From: Lytechinus variegatus
Taxonomy: Eukaryota; Echinodermata; Echinoidea; Temnopleuroida; Toxopneustidae
DNA length: 64,000 nucleotides
NCBI RefSeq assembly: GCF_018143015.1
Contig: NC_054756.1
Span: forward strand, 22,553,440 to 22,617,439
Direction: 5' to 3'
Position numbers and translations under genes: made by a program. The notes under the pieces are model-generated. The model saw only the letters and a program-made list of their open reading frames with translations, was not told the DNA's origin and ran no database searches. This document shows positions 49,298 to 61,615 of this stretch, one piece after another; the stretch's first letter is position 1, and each line of letters starts with the position of its first letter.

Positions 49298-49356
49298 ATG
49301 CTGAGATACTTCATCATACCAGTCCTGACCGAATTGGCGACATCGATTTGTGCAAG
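49298..49356 (+). other. Candidate orphan signal-peptide exon
   Basis: An ATG opens MLRYFIIPVLTELATSICA and is followed in phase 2 by the donor AAGGTAAGAA. The hydrophobic leader plus a strong donor looks like a first coding exon of a secreted protein, but no partner exon was found downstream, where LINE debris begins at 49.8 kb. Confidence 0.2.
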
Positions 49357-49424
49357 GTAAGAATGCCGATTTCACATGTTCAACAGTGTTCAACTTATAT
49401 TTATTATTGTGTTAGCAAGCTTCT

Positions 49425-49785
49425 ATTTACATTTTTCGCATGATTAGAAGAAAGTCATTTAAACTAAAAAAGAATGGTGGTTTGATATTTGATGACATAA
49501 GCATCAACTTTGATTCCTGATTAGTTATATATGTTCTTTTGAAATTATGTTTTCATTAGATCCATCGAAAAACAAAGACGCGTCCATATTAGCGACTAGT
49601 ATTTCGAACTTAGCTAAGTATATACCGTATGAACAGCATGCTATGCATTCCAAGTAGAAATGGAACTTTCTTGTGCTATTATAGTACCTGGTCTTAGCAA
49701 TTTCCTGTTATATCAAAATGCGTAAAACCTTGCTTTGAATTTTGCCTATAAAATAATGAAAGAAAGGAAAGGTTATCTGTACAAA
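49425..49785. repeat. Diverged copy of the element at 20966-21408
   Basis: Shared ordered segments include GCATGAT.AGA.GAA.GTCATTT, GGTGGTTTGA, AAAGAC..CGCGTCCA and CCTTGCTTTGAATTTTGCCTAT. The CCAGTTCGTAGTT ends are not preserved. Confidence 0.55.
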
Positions 49786-49814
49786 CTTGTCTTGGATCGG
49801 TTAAACATTCACTC

Positions 49815-51170
49815 ATCTATGATACCTTGGAATCTTGCCATATCCCCGAAACCGTAATTTCTTACATTCGTAACCTTTATTCTGGACTAAAAGGTGTAAT
49901 AAAGTGCCCCTCTTGGACATCTGATCCATTTGAATCTAAGCGCGGGGTGTATCAAGGTGATCCGTTGTCCCCCACTCTTTTTCTTGTCGCATTCAACCCT
50001 CTTATTAACTATCTTAAACAGTTTGAAGATTACGATCTTAATGGACAAAAGTACATAACACTGTCTTTTGCGAATAATTTTTGCCTTATTACGGGCAACC
50101 AGAGGACTCATCAACGAATAATGAAAGACATAGGACTTGAAGGAAAATCAATAAACTTAGCACTAAAACCGGCTAAATGTTCGTCACTATCAATTTGTAG
50201 TGGTTTCTCTAAAGATATTACATTTTGTATCGACAAAATTCCATTGTCTACTTTGAAAGATAAACCAGAAAATTTTTGGGGATCTTAACATTACTTTTCT
50301 TGGAAAGTCGCAAGATATTTTCGAAATCATTGACAAGAGATTGAATGATATGTTACGTAATATACAAAAACTTAATAGGCAATGAATGTGAACCTAGAGT
50401 GTCAACCATCTCTCATGTATCTACTAACTGTCCACATTAAATGATACCCAATTGAACTCTCTAGATTCTTCCCAAACTAAGATGTTAAAGAAATGGTCAA
50501 ACATCCCCCAATGCGGTGCAACACGAGCAATTATGAATGCGCCTAGTGGCATGAAATTCATACTTGAAATTGTGGGGCAAGAAACGTAATGAAACATGTA
50601 TCTTGCGAAGATGTGTAGAGGTTCACTTGTGCATATCCTAAATTCCTGTTCGATAGCTCTTGATCAGGGCCGGTTTACCTATAGACACAACAGCATATTG
50701 CGTCATATTACAAAGTAACTGAAACGATTAGCAGAAGAAAATATGATTCCTGTTACAATATATGCAGATCTTCCCGGTTTTAAAGTGGGAAAGGGATTCC
50801 CCCTAACATTATGCCGACAACTAAAAAGCCGGACTTGGTACTATTCTTTAGAGGTATACCCAAAGTAGTGATGGCTGAGCTCACAGTACCATTTGACATG
50901 TTTGAGCCCAATATTCCAAGAGCTAGTGTGAGGAAAATAGAACGATATGCACAACTGAATGAGGATATTATGGCAGCCAATTGTAAAACACAGTTGATTT
51001 GTAATTGACGTTGGAAGTTGAGGTGTTATTGCTAAAGAAAACAAACAACATATTAAGAAGATTTTCCGTCTTGTGAATAGCAGAGTATGTAAGGTCACCA
51101 TTCGTAAGATAAGCAAACTAGCTCTTGTGGGGTCTTATGTCATCTCCTATGCTACGTCAGAGCCGCAATG
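49815..51170 (+). mobile_element. Dead LINE with restriction-like endonuclease (R2/NeSL/Hero-like)
   Basis: The reverse transcriptase part at 49827-50288 reads IPETVISYIRNLYSGLKG, then SKRGVYQGDPLSPTLFL, then FANN at the position of the catalytic F/YADD. After several frame breaks a second domain (50811-51140) reads KKPDLVLFFRG, VVMAELTVPFD, RASVRKIERYAQL, which has the order PD...E-x-T-V-P...K...Y of the C-terminal restriction-like endonuclease of R2-type elements. Both catalytic aspartates of the RT are lost and many stops are present, so it is a fossil. The 5' part is missing. Confidence 0.75.
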
Positions 51171-51218
51171 GACAGATATGACTCTTTTAGATTGAGAAAT
51201 CACGACATGTACGGGAAG

Positions 51219-51690
51219 GCTTCTTCTCTCTTCTTTCACTCACCTTTCCACTCTTCCACCCCTCTTTCTCTCAACCCTATTTTTATCTGTCCCTTTCTCT
51301 CTCTTCCTCTCTTTCTTCTCCTCTCTCTCCCTCTACTATTTCCCTATCTTCATCTTTCCCCTTCTCATCCATGTACAATACTCCATGCTATCTTATCAGC
51401 TCATCTAGTCTTCTGGATGTATAAGTAGGAAGATGATTTTTGTAAAGAAGTAAATTACATGTATATGCCAATAATGCAATATCTCATTCACAAAACTTTG
51501 CATTGCACTCCCTTACTTCTTCTTATTCCTCTTTTTCTTCATCCTCTTTCTCCTTCTCTGCCTTCTCCTTTTATCCTGTTTTCCCCTTCTTTTCGCTCGT
51601 CATACTTTTTCCTCCTCCTATTTCTCTTCATCAAGTTCACTCTTTCTATCTCCCCTCTATCTTCTCTTCATTTCAGTTGTAAGGGTGTGT
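51219..51690. repeat. Pyrimidine-rich low-complexity tract
   Basis: Two blocks of CTCTTTCTCC-type sequence (51219-51390 and 51505-51690). They resemble the tract at 1236-1527. No gene. Confidence 0.6.
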
Positions 51691-51944
51691 GCTGATCTAT
51701 TTCAATTTTCTTTTCTGCAATTACCAATGTATAATCGATATATGTAAATATGATCGTGATATGTTATATATTATACATCTGTAATTATTTCATTAGTCCT
51801 TTTTTGTCCTATGCAAACGAGTAACCTGGACTTATTTTCATTGTTTATAACCTCCCTTTTTTTGTTTTGATAAATGTGATATTAAAGAATTAGAATAATC
51901 TGGCTTATTTTATAGCTATATTTATACTCTCTTTTGAATTCATT

Positions 51945-52253
51945 GGCCCGTATTCTGAAGTCAGGTTTAACTTAGACCATGGTCTAATTCTGTGCTAAAA
52001 TTACAAGCCAAAAGTGTCAAAATTTTTATTAAGTTGTATGTTTCTTATGTTCACTGGGCTCTTTCTTATTCATCGATTGTGAAGACAATCATCGATTTAT
52101 ACTTCCTAGACAATCATGAATGATTTGAGAGCCAAATGAGCTGAAATATGATATCTCTACTGTTAGTGATTTATGTAACAATTGGCTTTCCACACTTAAA
52201 CCACAACTTTAAACTTGAGTTTAAGTTAAACCTGACTTCAGAATACGAGCCCT
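51945..52253. mobile_element. ~309-bp MITE with long inverted ends
   Basis: The left end CCGTATTCTGAAGTCAGGTT (then TAACTTA) and the right end (TAAGTTA then) AACCTGACTTCAGAATACG are a perfect ~26-bp inverted repeat; GTTTAA motifs just inside also mirror. The centre is AT-rich. Confidence 0.75.
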
Positions 52254-52454
52254 TGAGTTTTTCATAGAAAATGGTATCATGATTCTTGCTCAGCTACTCC
52301 GTGTTCTTTTTATAATGAAAAAAAAATCAGTCAGGTTAATAACTTTATTGACTGTTGACTTTAGCCCCTAAAACTAGCAAACTTTCTTCCAAAATTTAAG
52401 ATGATTTTGTCTATATGACCAAACAAACTTGGAATATCTATTGATTAAAAAAAA

Positions 52455-53026
52455 GTTTGACACATCTGATCACAATATTTTGATACAGAAGCTTTTCCAC
52501 TATGGTCCCGAGGGTTTTCTTTAAACTAGTTTAAATACTATTTTGCTTTGAGATATCAATTTGTTCAACTTGCGGAAATATATTCAAAGAAAATGAAAAT
52601 AAGATGACGGTGTCCGTCAAGGCCCAGTATTAGGGCCTATATCGTTTTTATTATACATAAATGATCTTCCATCAGTTTCATTTTTTTTTATAGATTATTT
52701 GCAGACCACTCTAATCTTTTTAACACCATTCCCATCATGCCAATTGGTGAGGATGAGATTGATACCAATAAGATAAATACTAATGTTTGGTATAATAAAG
52801 TCCCAAAAAAAATATGTGTTGCAAATAAGTGTCAACTCTCTGAAAACTAAGTTTATGTTAAATAGTAGCAGAAGAAGGAATGTCAAGCTGTATGACAATA
52901 TAAGGCGAGATGGAAAGGAATTGGATGAAGTTAATGAAACAACTTTTGTGGGAATAACAATTGATAAACATCTGCCATGGAAAGACCATGTACGGACGAT
53001 GAACTCAAGCATACGTAAAAAAATGT
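52455..53026 (+). mobile_element. LINE reverse transcriptase fragment (CR1/Jockey-like)
   Basis: FDTSDHNILIQKLFHYG, then DGVRQGPVLGPISFLLYIND, then (shifted frame) LFADHSNLF and FVGITIDKHLPWKDHV are RT motifs in the right order and spacing. The FADD core appears as FADH. The right end is cut by a SINE at 53027. Confidence 0.7.
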
Positions 53027-53322
53027 GGAGCGTAGTTGTGGCCTAGTGGATTAGTCTTCGGACTTTGAAACAGAGGGTCGTGGGTTCGAATCCCAGCCAT
53101 GGCGCAATTTCCTTCAGCAAGAAATTTATCCACATTGTGCTGCACTCGACCCAGGTGAGGTGAATGGGTACCCGGTAGGAAGAAATTCCTCGAATGCTCG
53201 AGCGTCCGATCAAGGTAGCCGTGCTCAAGCCGGGGTAATAATAGCAGGGCCCGCTGGGAGAATAGTTTTCGGAACTGTGGCTACCCTGGGTAAATATGCC
53301 GCTATTATTATTATTATTATTA
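53027..53322 (+). mobile_element. tRNA-derived SINE (GTGGCCTAGTGGATT family), plus copy
   Basis: The head GTTGTGGCCTAGTGGATTAG...GTCGTGGGTTCGAATCCC is followed by TTCCTTCAGCAAGAAATTTA, GGTGAGGTGAATGGGTACCC and a (ATT)n tail. It is inserted in a LINE fragment. The minus copy is at 21409-21620. Confidence 0.85.
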
Positions 53323-53399
53323 AAAATAGGAATCTTGTTTCGGTAACGACATTTGTACCCAAATTTACTTTGGTATTATCATACATCTTTTATCTTTTA

Positions 53400-55720
53400 T
53401 AGAGCCAATATCACACTTATGGCATGTTTTTGATTTGCATAATCTATTAGAATTAAGGAGCTGAAAGAACCTTTCCAGGTGACGCAGCTTAAAGCACCTT
53501 GGTAGAGGGCGTCCAAAGTAGATTGTACAGAGGTTGGAATTGGTGTGTCTCGAATTTTTGAGAAGAGGCCACTATTAGAAACCCAGTCGAAGGCTTTATT
53601 TTCATCAAGAAAGGCAAGATAGGTAGGGTTCGTAGCAGACATTTTGAGTTAGATTGAGAGTTGGAGGATGAGAGAAGTCAGAGTACACGACTTTCCTGCT
53701 TGGAACCCGAATCGTAGCTCGTCCGGAACATTGAGAGACGAGAGAGGCTTTTCAATATGGGGATCAGAACGTTCCTCAGCAGGTTGGACATGCACGAGGT
53801 CAGGGAGATACCCCGGTAACTAGATGGAGCGTGTATGGGCTATACCTTTACCTTTGTGCAAGGGGATTATGAGGGGGGGGGGGGGGAGCCTTTCAGAGAG
53901 GATGGAAGGTATGCAATTCTGATGCAAGATTGAATGAGAAGTAGAACCAGTCTGCGAGTAATGGGTCCTGAATGCTTGACATGATTGGAGGTTGCGTTAT
54001 CCGATCCACATGATCCAGGGTTTTTTTTTTGGTCTGAGTAAGGCTATTGCATTGTCTAAATCTTCCAGGGTCAGAATAACTTGTTGAGGAGTGGAGGCGG
54101 TTCCTGAATAGAGGTAGGGGTGTGACGAGCAAGGTACCTATGAGTGACATGGACTAGAGGACTGATAGGAGGCGGAAGGGGAATGATTGATGTCCCAGTC
54201 TTCTACAGGAGTTTCAGGTGGGTAGAGATAGCAAGCAGAGAACATGGGGAAGTATCTATGCCATCCTTGGATGACCTGCTCTCCTGTGAAGAGTGTGTTG
54301 CCATACTCTAAGTATGCTAGATCTTGAGAAAATAGAAAATAGGAGCGTACGAGATTGGCATGATTGGGCACCTCCAATCTCCACTCTTAACCTCAGCAGA
54401 AGAGTGCCTAAGGATTTTACGGAAGCTCTTTTTGGCGGGAAGGTACTTGGATTTGAATGTGTTGTTTTCCATAAGTTTGCCGGCATTCCTCCACGCTTTC
54501 CAGGTAGAGAGAGAGAGAGAGATGGCGTGTACTTCGCTAACAGCGTGTGGCCATTCTTGTTTTACCATGCAGACCTCTTCTTTGAAATGACTTCGTTTGG
54601 GAAGTTCAAGAGAGAGAGAGAGTAAGCATATTCTTCTGGAGGATATTGAAGATGGAGTCCATGTTTATGGGGGAAAGCTCCAGAGAGTCTAAATTGAGAA
54701 AGATATTGGAGGACATGGAATCAGAGAGATGGTGTACATGTATTTGTATCGGATGACAGCAGAGTCAGAGGGCCAAGAGATGGAAATGCGTTGAATTCCT
54801 TGGGAGTATTGGGAGCAGAGGTTAATGAGGCGAGGACTATACCAGATTGAGGAGGAGGGTGAAATGATACAAGAATTTGCCGATGGTCAAATGTTATAAG
54901 TGGATGCTCTTTAAGGATTGCTGGTTTTCTGAAGAGGCTGGAAGAGTGAGTTGGTACAATAAAAAAACATCAATCAATGAGGTGCGTGAACCATCGTCTG
55001 ACATACAGGTATAAAGCTCTTTTGAAACCGCATCTTGTAGGAGACTGGCTTGACCATTTTTACAGATGAATTCGTTGAGTAGAATAGCAGATTACTTTTA
55101 AGGTGAAGGACTAGATATGCCAGCATTGAAGTCCCTAGCTAAAACAATACCAGAGTTAGTGTGGGAAGAGATAATGGTGAAGATGGTAGATAGGCATAGG
55201 CTATATTCGGCCAAGTCATCTTGAGAAGAGCTACATGGGAGGCATTAGTTTATGAACATGATTTAGGTGAGATTCAAGCCAGAGGGGATGGGACATGTTG
55301 ACAGACCTTGTATTCTTGATGAGGAATAGGGAATCTCATGTATACTGCCAAAGGCTGAGGTTCGGGGAAAGGCTGACACGCCTTTTTTCCTCTGCCTCTA
55401 GCTGGGTGGTTGTGAAGGGTAATATCTTCCTGGCACTTGCTGAAAGTTGAGAAGGAAGAGTCTATGCTAGAGAGTTTGACATAGTTACTGTATATACGCT
55501 CAGCCAGTGTTCTTGGATTGCCAAAAATCCAAGTCATGAAGGAGGTAGGTGATGAGGTTTGTATTTGAAGAAAGGCCACTGAATTGAAAGTTCCTAATTT
55601 GACTTGGGGTGAGCGGGGAGGAGGTTCAAACTGGCAAGTGTGGCTCCCAGGATCTGATGATGGATCGTACTGTTGGGAGGTCATTTCTTTGTCGTGGTAC
55701 ACAGAAGGGATAGTTAGGTT
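53400..55720 (-). mobile_element. Long degenerate LINE (endonuclease plus reverse transcriptase), antisense
   Basis: Minus-strand frames give, in order, an endonuclease-like stretch around 55150 (SGIVLARDFNAG, resembling the GDFN motif, then CKNGQASLLQDAVSKELY), a linker with GEQVIQGWHRYF (54300), LDNAIALLRPKKNPGSCGSD (54060), KGKGI...YRGISLTSCMSNLL (53850), RFGFQAGKSCTLTSL (53700) and LAFLDENKAFDWVSNSGLF (53600). These are the successive landmarks of an apurinic-type non-LTR ORF2. Frameshifts are frequent. The catalytic YxDD part downstream of 53400 is not seen. Confidence 0.7.
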
Positions 55721-56419
55721 GTTTTAAGGCATGGGCTGCAGCATAGTACACTGTTTCCATGAGCTGTATATGAGTGTGCAGAGAGAGGCCCGATCCTGAC
55801 GAAAATTCTGGAGCAAGTCCTGGAAGACAATGTCTGCTAGCGGTACATGTTGGTGTGTACGGGGATCTCGTGAACTAGAGGTACTATGAAGATGTTTTTA
55901 GTGAATGGAATTTTTCGTATCATTTGGTGCCTTCGACTGGGCAGCACTGGGGAGAGGAGTGCGAAGAGTTGAACAAGTTGCTGGAGATGGGAGAGGGGAT
56001 CAGCGCATCACCAGTTTGCTTTTGAGGACGTGTCATCGTGTTTTTTCCCCTTTAGATTATGTCCGATTCTCATGCTACAGATCCGTATACGAAACTTAAG
56101 TTTGAGCCTGTAGGGGGAATCATTCTGTTTCACAGGCTTTTGTTTTATCTTTCAAACACTGCAATGAATTTCATGTGTAATACCCCCTTGGCCTCTCATC
56201 GAACTTTCAATATTAAAACACATAGCTTACGTGTACATAGGCTAGCTTGTTTTTCTGTTAGCTAACAAAAGAGTCGTTGAGAGGATGATGGGTTCCTGGC
56301 ATGTTTGGTGTTCCTGTGGGATATCAATCCATTCATATCGTACGGTATTCGCCCAAACAGCATCCGATAGCGTTCTTAGCTCTGATAAGCTGCATGCGAG
56401 TTTTAGATACTATCATCAA
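55721..56419. other. Sequence flanking LINE debris
   Basis: Possibly the 5' UTR of the antisense LINE, or unrelated. No gene or repeat was recognised. Confidence 0.3.
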
Positions 56420-56900
56420 AGTCTATCTCGGGAATTTCTTCGATTGTAAAGCCGGTGGATCCCTTTCTCTACAGCTACCGTCGTCATCACCAAATTGATT
56501 GCTCACGACAAAACAAACTGGCGAAAGTAGGCAACCTTGACACACTTCTTTTAGTACCTCAAACCAATCAATGAAACCATCTTCCGTCAGACGGTAAAAA
56601 ACAACACTTATATCAAATATTGTATTGATGGTAGGAAGCATTGTTTTTAATGACGGCAGTCAGCATCATTTGCAGTGACAGACTGTTTATGCTATCAGGG
56701 TCCATGATGTTATCAAACGCTTTGGTGATACCCATAAAGTCCATGGCAATGGGAATCTGGCATCCCCTGCACTTTTATTCATAGAAAGTAGTGTTAACCA
56801 TTGCTCTGCATAGACTAGGATGAACACCAGCTTGTTCTTGCCCATGTTTTTATCATGAACATGATGAAGCTAATCTGTTTTAGCACCATGTTTTTATAAT
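56420..56900 (-). mobile_element. LINE reverse transcriptase fragment
   Basis: Minus-strand frames read GCQIPIAMDFMGITKAFDNI (motif A) and, after a shift, DWFEVLKEVCQGCLLSPVCF (the QGxxLSP motif) with intervening stops. This is a short fossil unrelated in frame to the neighbouring LINE. Confidence 0.6.
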
Positions 56901-58171
56901 TTCCTAATTTACGTGTATATTCAGAATCGTTGGGCAAAGTGTCTTCCAAGGAATGGATAGAAGGCTAGGTTATCAGCTATCACTTTGATGGTTGACTCGG
57001 GAAAATACATCGTCGCCAAAAAAATGAATAAGTAATTAAATAAACAATCAAAGAAATAGGTATTGACCAAGAAAATGAATTATTCATCCGGTAATACAGG
57101 CCCCTTGTCTTTTTTGTGTGTGTGTTCTTTGGTTAACTGCGATGATTACAGTTCTGGTGAAGCTGAATCAAGTATAAGTTTGCTACAAGGATGTTAACAA
57201 TGTATTGATATTTATAGATTACACTGTATAAATCACACGTTTACTTGATTATTGCCACCATATTATCTAATAATAAAGCATGTATGAAATTATACTTAAG
57301 CTTATCAATTGTTATAAACGAATTGAATTTGATTATTGTCATGATTATAGACCAGCATAAATGTGATTTTATTTTGAGCATGTCTACTGTACCTTAATTG
57401 CAAGCATATTACTTTGTATACAGATGTGGGTGTGAGTACATTCTTGTATGTGTGTGTGTTTGTTCCAGAGTACGATTAACAGTTATGGTGAAAAAAGTTT
57501 ATGAAATAATTCAATCATTGAAGTTTAATATTTGTCTGCCATTAATGAGTATAGTCGTTGAAAGATCTCGTGACGAACGTGTACAAAACAAATGGTATAA
57601 AATACAGAGAAATACATAGAAAAGCCAAATAACGATGAAAATACGTAAGAAAATACCATGATTTTATATTTAGGGGCCTACAACCGTTCAAAATGATTTA
57701 AATTATATTTGTACCAAAAATAATAAACGTTTGAGCTAAAATTATGAGATTACAGCATACTTTTGCAAAATATGCATCCAGTCGAGGCTCAATCTTATAG
57801 TTACAAGTATTTCACAACGATAAATTGCAGAGTCTTGCCCTTGATATAAACATGACACAATAGAACCATATTTTTGGAGGAATATCTCAATTTAGTGATT
57901 TTTCTCTAGATTTCTGATTTGGATAATAAATACAAATTTCGACTGAATTTTCTTTCGGGGAACGTCAAACGTATTGCCCTTAATAGAACCATATTGCCCT
58001 CGTCTAACATGTCTGAAGACTCGGGCCAATATGATTCTGTTGCGGGCAATATTTTGATGTTCCTCTCAAGGTCAGTCAAGAATATATATGATTCATCTGA
58101 ACATTATTCATACTACATAATGTTCATGATGTTATTACAAAATCAATATATATCTATTGTCTATTTTCCTT
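56901..58171. other. Upstream region of the GPCR gene
   Basis: AT-rich with no recognised repeat. It ends at a good acceptor (TTTTCCTTCTTAG, 58160-58172) 40 bases before the GPCR start codon, so it should be intron or promoter-proximal DNA of that gene. Confidence 0.4.
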
Positions 58172-58211
58172 CTTAGGAAGTGTTTTCCCGTTTCTCGCAC
58201 ACGGCTTCCCG

Positions 58212-59127
58212 ATGACGTCTGCGATGGAAGGGACAACGCAAGACACGCACCTGCTTGATTATTCTACCACTTGGGTTACATTTACTGAGATCATCTTTGA
58301 AGCTGTACCGACTACTGTTTTTTCTACAGAAGTCGTCATTTTTTTGTCAGTTCTTGTCGGCGTACTTGTAATTTTGACGGCAGGAGGAAATCTGCTGGTA
58401 GTAATTGCATTTGCCACGACCCCGAAACTCCGTACCTATAACAATTACTTTATCTTGGGTCTCGCAATCGCGGACCTCCTGGTCGCGGTTGTTAACATGC
58501 CCCTATTTGCTATGGTAATTTTATTGGGATATTGGCCTCTAGGGGCCATTTTCTGTGATATGTTCTCATTCATGGACCATGCTTTCTCGCATGTAAGCAT
58601 CATCCTTGTGGCCCTCATCAGTCTCGACCGATACATCGCAGTGACATACCCTATCCGGCACCGGCAATACTGGCGGCGGCGGCCCCGTGCGATCCTAATC
58701 ATTGCAGCTGGCTACATCATTCCTGTCATCATCTGGCTGCCTCTGACCTCCCTTTGGCAAGTCATCAACGGCATCGACAAGCGGCCCATTCCTGATGATG
58801 TATGCACGCCTTTGTACCATCAGAGCTTTGTTGCATTTTGGTTTATCATCTTTTTATTCGGGATAATTCCATTTTCAATTACCTCCGTTTGCTGTGCCAG
58901 GATCTACTACGCCTTGCGCCGTTTCTACAAAGGACGACTGCAGCTGAAAATGATGATCACAGAACAAACAGCAACGAATTCGATTGCAGGTTCTTCTCAA
59001 AACAGCGGCAATCCAGGAACCGGCAGCGGGAAGGAGGAAGTGTCTCAGGTTAGGAAAGACGGAGGAGCAAACCAAAGTAAAGTAAACTCCAACATAAAGC
59101 CCAGAATCAACCAGGAGAGTATTAAAG
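58212..59127 (+). CDS. Aminergic GPCR (muscarinic/histamine H3-like), first coding exon, TM1-TM5
   Basis: 305 codons from ATG to the donor AAAGGTAACA. The 40-residue N-terminus is followed by TM1 (Asn60, GGNLL), TM2 (Asp88, LAIADLL), TM3 with Asp122, the residue that binds the amine in aminergic receptors, DRY at 139-141, a disulfide pair Cys115/Cys198, and TM5 with Pro220. NNYF at the start of TM2 and WLPLTSLWQ at the end of TM4 resemble muscarinic acetylcholine receptors, so the ligand is probably acetylcholine or histamine (inference). The usual TM4 Trp is Tyr168. A Ser/Gly/Asn/Lys-rich third intracellular loop follows and is cut by the intron in phase 1. The TM6-TM7 exon is not found in the remaining 4.9 kb and should lie to the right. 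The product is a plasma-membrane receptor. Confidence 0.88.
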
Positions 59128-59549
59128 GTAACATCAAAATTATAATTTTTCATGATCATGTTAAGTTTACAAAGGTGTGGCGGTCGGGATGGAAATTTAT
59201 TTGTAAATGAACATAAGAACAGTGATGTGTGACTCGATTCCGTTTATGCCGGACTCGGACTCGAAGGTTCATGATTCGGTCTCGAACTCGGGGCCTTGCT
59301 GTGGCTCGATGACTCGGCGACGAGGAACCTGACTGTCGAAATGGTTTGACTAACATTCTGGACTAATTTAATCATAGTCCTGCTCTTATGCATGGTTATT
59401 AAAGCGCTCTGACAAGCACACTTTCCTCATATAACACAATGTAGATATTACCCGAAGTTTTGAAAAGTCATAAAAATTGGTAATTTCAGGACCTATGATG
59501 ATGTTCACTCTTCTAGAAACATCATCATAATATATACATGGACAATTTA
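59128..59549. other. GPCR intron, GPCR-proximal part
   Basis: It contains a GACTCGG/ACTCG-rich stretch (59230-59325: GACTCGATTCCG, GACTCGGACTCGAAGG, GACTCGGCGACG), resembling a short degenerate tandem repeat. No exon was recognised. Confidence 0.4.
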
Positions 59550-61615
59550 TTTATTTATTTAGTTATTTCTAATATTTTGACAGGGTAGCCCATTCACCAA
59601 TAAGTAGTGGTCTTCCATGGGGCGCTGAATAACAATACACATATTTACAAAGTGCATAACGTATGTACAGAATGTTAAAGCATTAAGATTCATTATGATT
59701 TGAATGTAATACGAAACATTAACCAACTTAGGAGCAAACAAAACGCAGACGGGCACTCGTTTGACGTATAATCAAATATCAATAAATCAAATTAACTAAG
59801 AAGGACATCTTAAAAATACTGATAATATACACCAAATCATCAAGATCATGCTAACACAAAATACGCACAACAGTGGATGTTCCGCAAGTTATTTATAAAT
59901 AACAAGTTCTTCTAAACATTCTCTTGAATGAAATGTCTTAAATGAGCTGTTCTAATTGAATTATCAAGCTTATTCCATTCAAATATTGAAGATACGATTG
60001 GACTACACTTCAGTGCGAAACTTGGGCACGCGCAAATATCCATTGTCTCTCTGTCTGATATGATGTTCATGTACATCATTTGGATTGGTTAAGTTTACCT
60101 GATGGTAAGAAGGTGCTAAATTATGAACACATTTATATATCATCAAAACGCGATTGAGCTCAAATCGTTGTCTAGTGTCATCCATTTAAGACTTGTGACT
60201 TGTGAACAAATCAGCCGACGATGTGTCGTATGTCTTGTTCAATATAATTCTTGCAGCCCTCTTCTGAATTTTTGCAGCTTAATTGTATGGGAATGAAATC
60301 TATTCGACCATACAACAGAACAGTAATCAAATCTTGGCAACAATAAAGTGTTATAAAGCAACTTTAGGGACTGCACAGGTAAAGAACTTTTCGCTCTCTT
60401 TATCATGCCAATGCTTTTCTGAGTAGGCTTACATACATTTTCAATTTGTTTTGACCATTTTAGTTCTTCATCTATCAAAACTCCTAAGCATTTGGTGAAT
60501 TGAACTCTATTTATCAAATCACCGTTTAACGAAATCGTGAAAGAATCTATTTTCCTGAAATTAGCACAAGAACCTATTACCATGACACAAGTTTTTTCAG
60601 TTTTGAGGACGAGCTGATTATCTCTAATCCATGTCATGACCTTGATTAATGCAGCATTTAATTTTTTTTTCCAAAACTGTCGCATCATTCGCACTGACGG
60701 TAAGTGTCGTGTCGTCAGCGTACATATCTATGATACCTTCATGAATACATTCAGGTAAACTATTACCATATATTGAAAATAAAAGGGGACCTAGAATTGA
60801 CCCTTGTGGCACGCCTAATTTGACGATTGAAGGGTGCGATTTGGCTCCTATGAATTGTGTCACTTGTTGTCGATCAAATAAATATAATTTGAACCAAGTG
60901 ATGGTCCTATTTCTACAGCCAATGCAAGCTAACTTCTTTAATAGCAGCTCATGGTCCACGGTATCAAAGGCCTTCCGAAGATCTATTAACGCAACTCCAG
61001 AAATTAAATTGTTATCAATGTTTAACGACCATTGATTTACAAGTTTTGCAAGGGCAGTAGTTGTTGAATGCATAGGCCGAAAACCAGATTGATTTGGGTG
61101 TAATAAATCATTCACGTCCAAGAATTCACTTAGCTGTTGGTGAACAGCCCTTTCTAAAATTTTACTGACGATTGGTAATATAGAAATGGGGCGGTAATTA
61201 TTCAACGAAGACATATCACCAGATTTAAATATTGGTACTACCCGAACCTTTTTCCATTCACGAGGAACAACTCCAGTAGAAAGGGATTTGTTAATAATAT
61301 CACAAAGGGACTCTGCGATAACATTTTTTTGTCATCTTTAAAAGTTTGCAGCTGACACGATCTTCCCCAGTTGATTTATCTATACTCAGATTATCAATCT
61401 GTTTCAAAACAAAGTCTGTAGTAATCAACTTTAGCTCAAATTGAGAGTGAATTGAACCAACATTTATATCATCTTCTACTTGAACTCTCTGTTGAGACGT
61501 ATCCCTTTGCAGGTCCTTAGTAATATTAGTAGCATTTGAAATGAAAAATTCATTAAATGCTTCAGCAATATTTGCATTGCCCGATACATCTGTTCCATCT
61601 ACGTTTATCTACAAT
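59550..61615 (-). mobile_element. 5'-truncated LINE (Jockey/CR1-like) with nearly intact reverse transcriptase
   Basis: On the minus strand, AFNEFFISNATNI and LSIDKSTGEDRVSCKLLK lead (one frameshift near 61330) into GVVPREWKKVRVVPIFKSGD, NNYRPISILPIVSKILERAV, QSGFRPMHSTTTALAKLV, ALIDLRKAFDTVDHELLLKK, KLGVPQGSILGPLLFSIYGN and MYADDTTLTVSAND. The catalytic YADD is intact. A frameshift near 60660 then gives the thumb (CLGVLIDEELKWSKQIENV, LLYNTLLLPRFDYCSVVW) and the C-terminal part at 60003-60185. The 5' end (endonuclease) is missing. This is the youngest-looking LINE here and lies in the GPCR intron in antisense. Confidence 0.85.
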
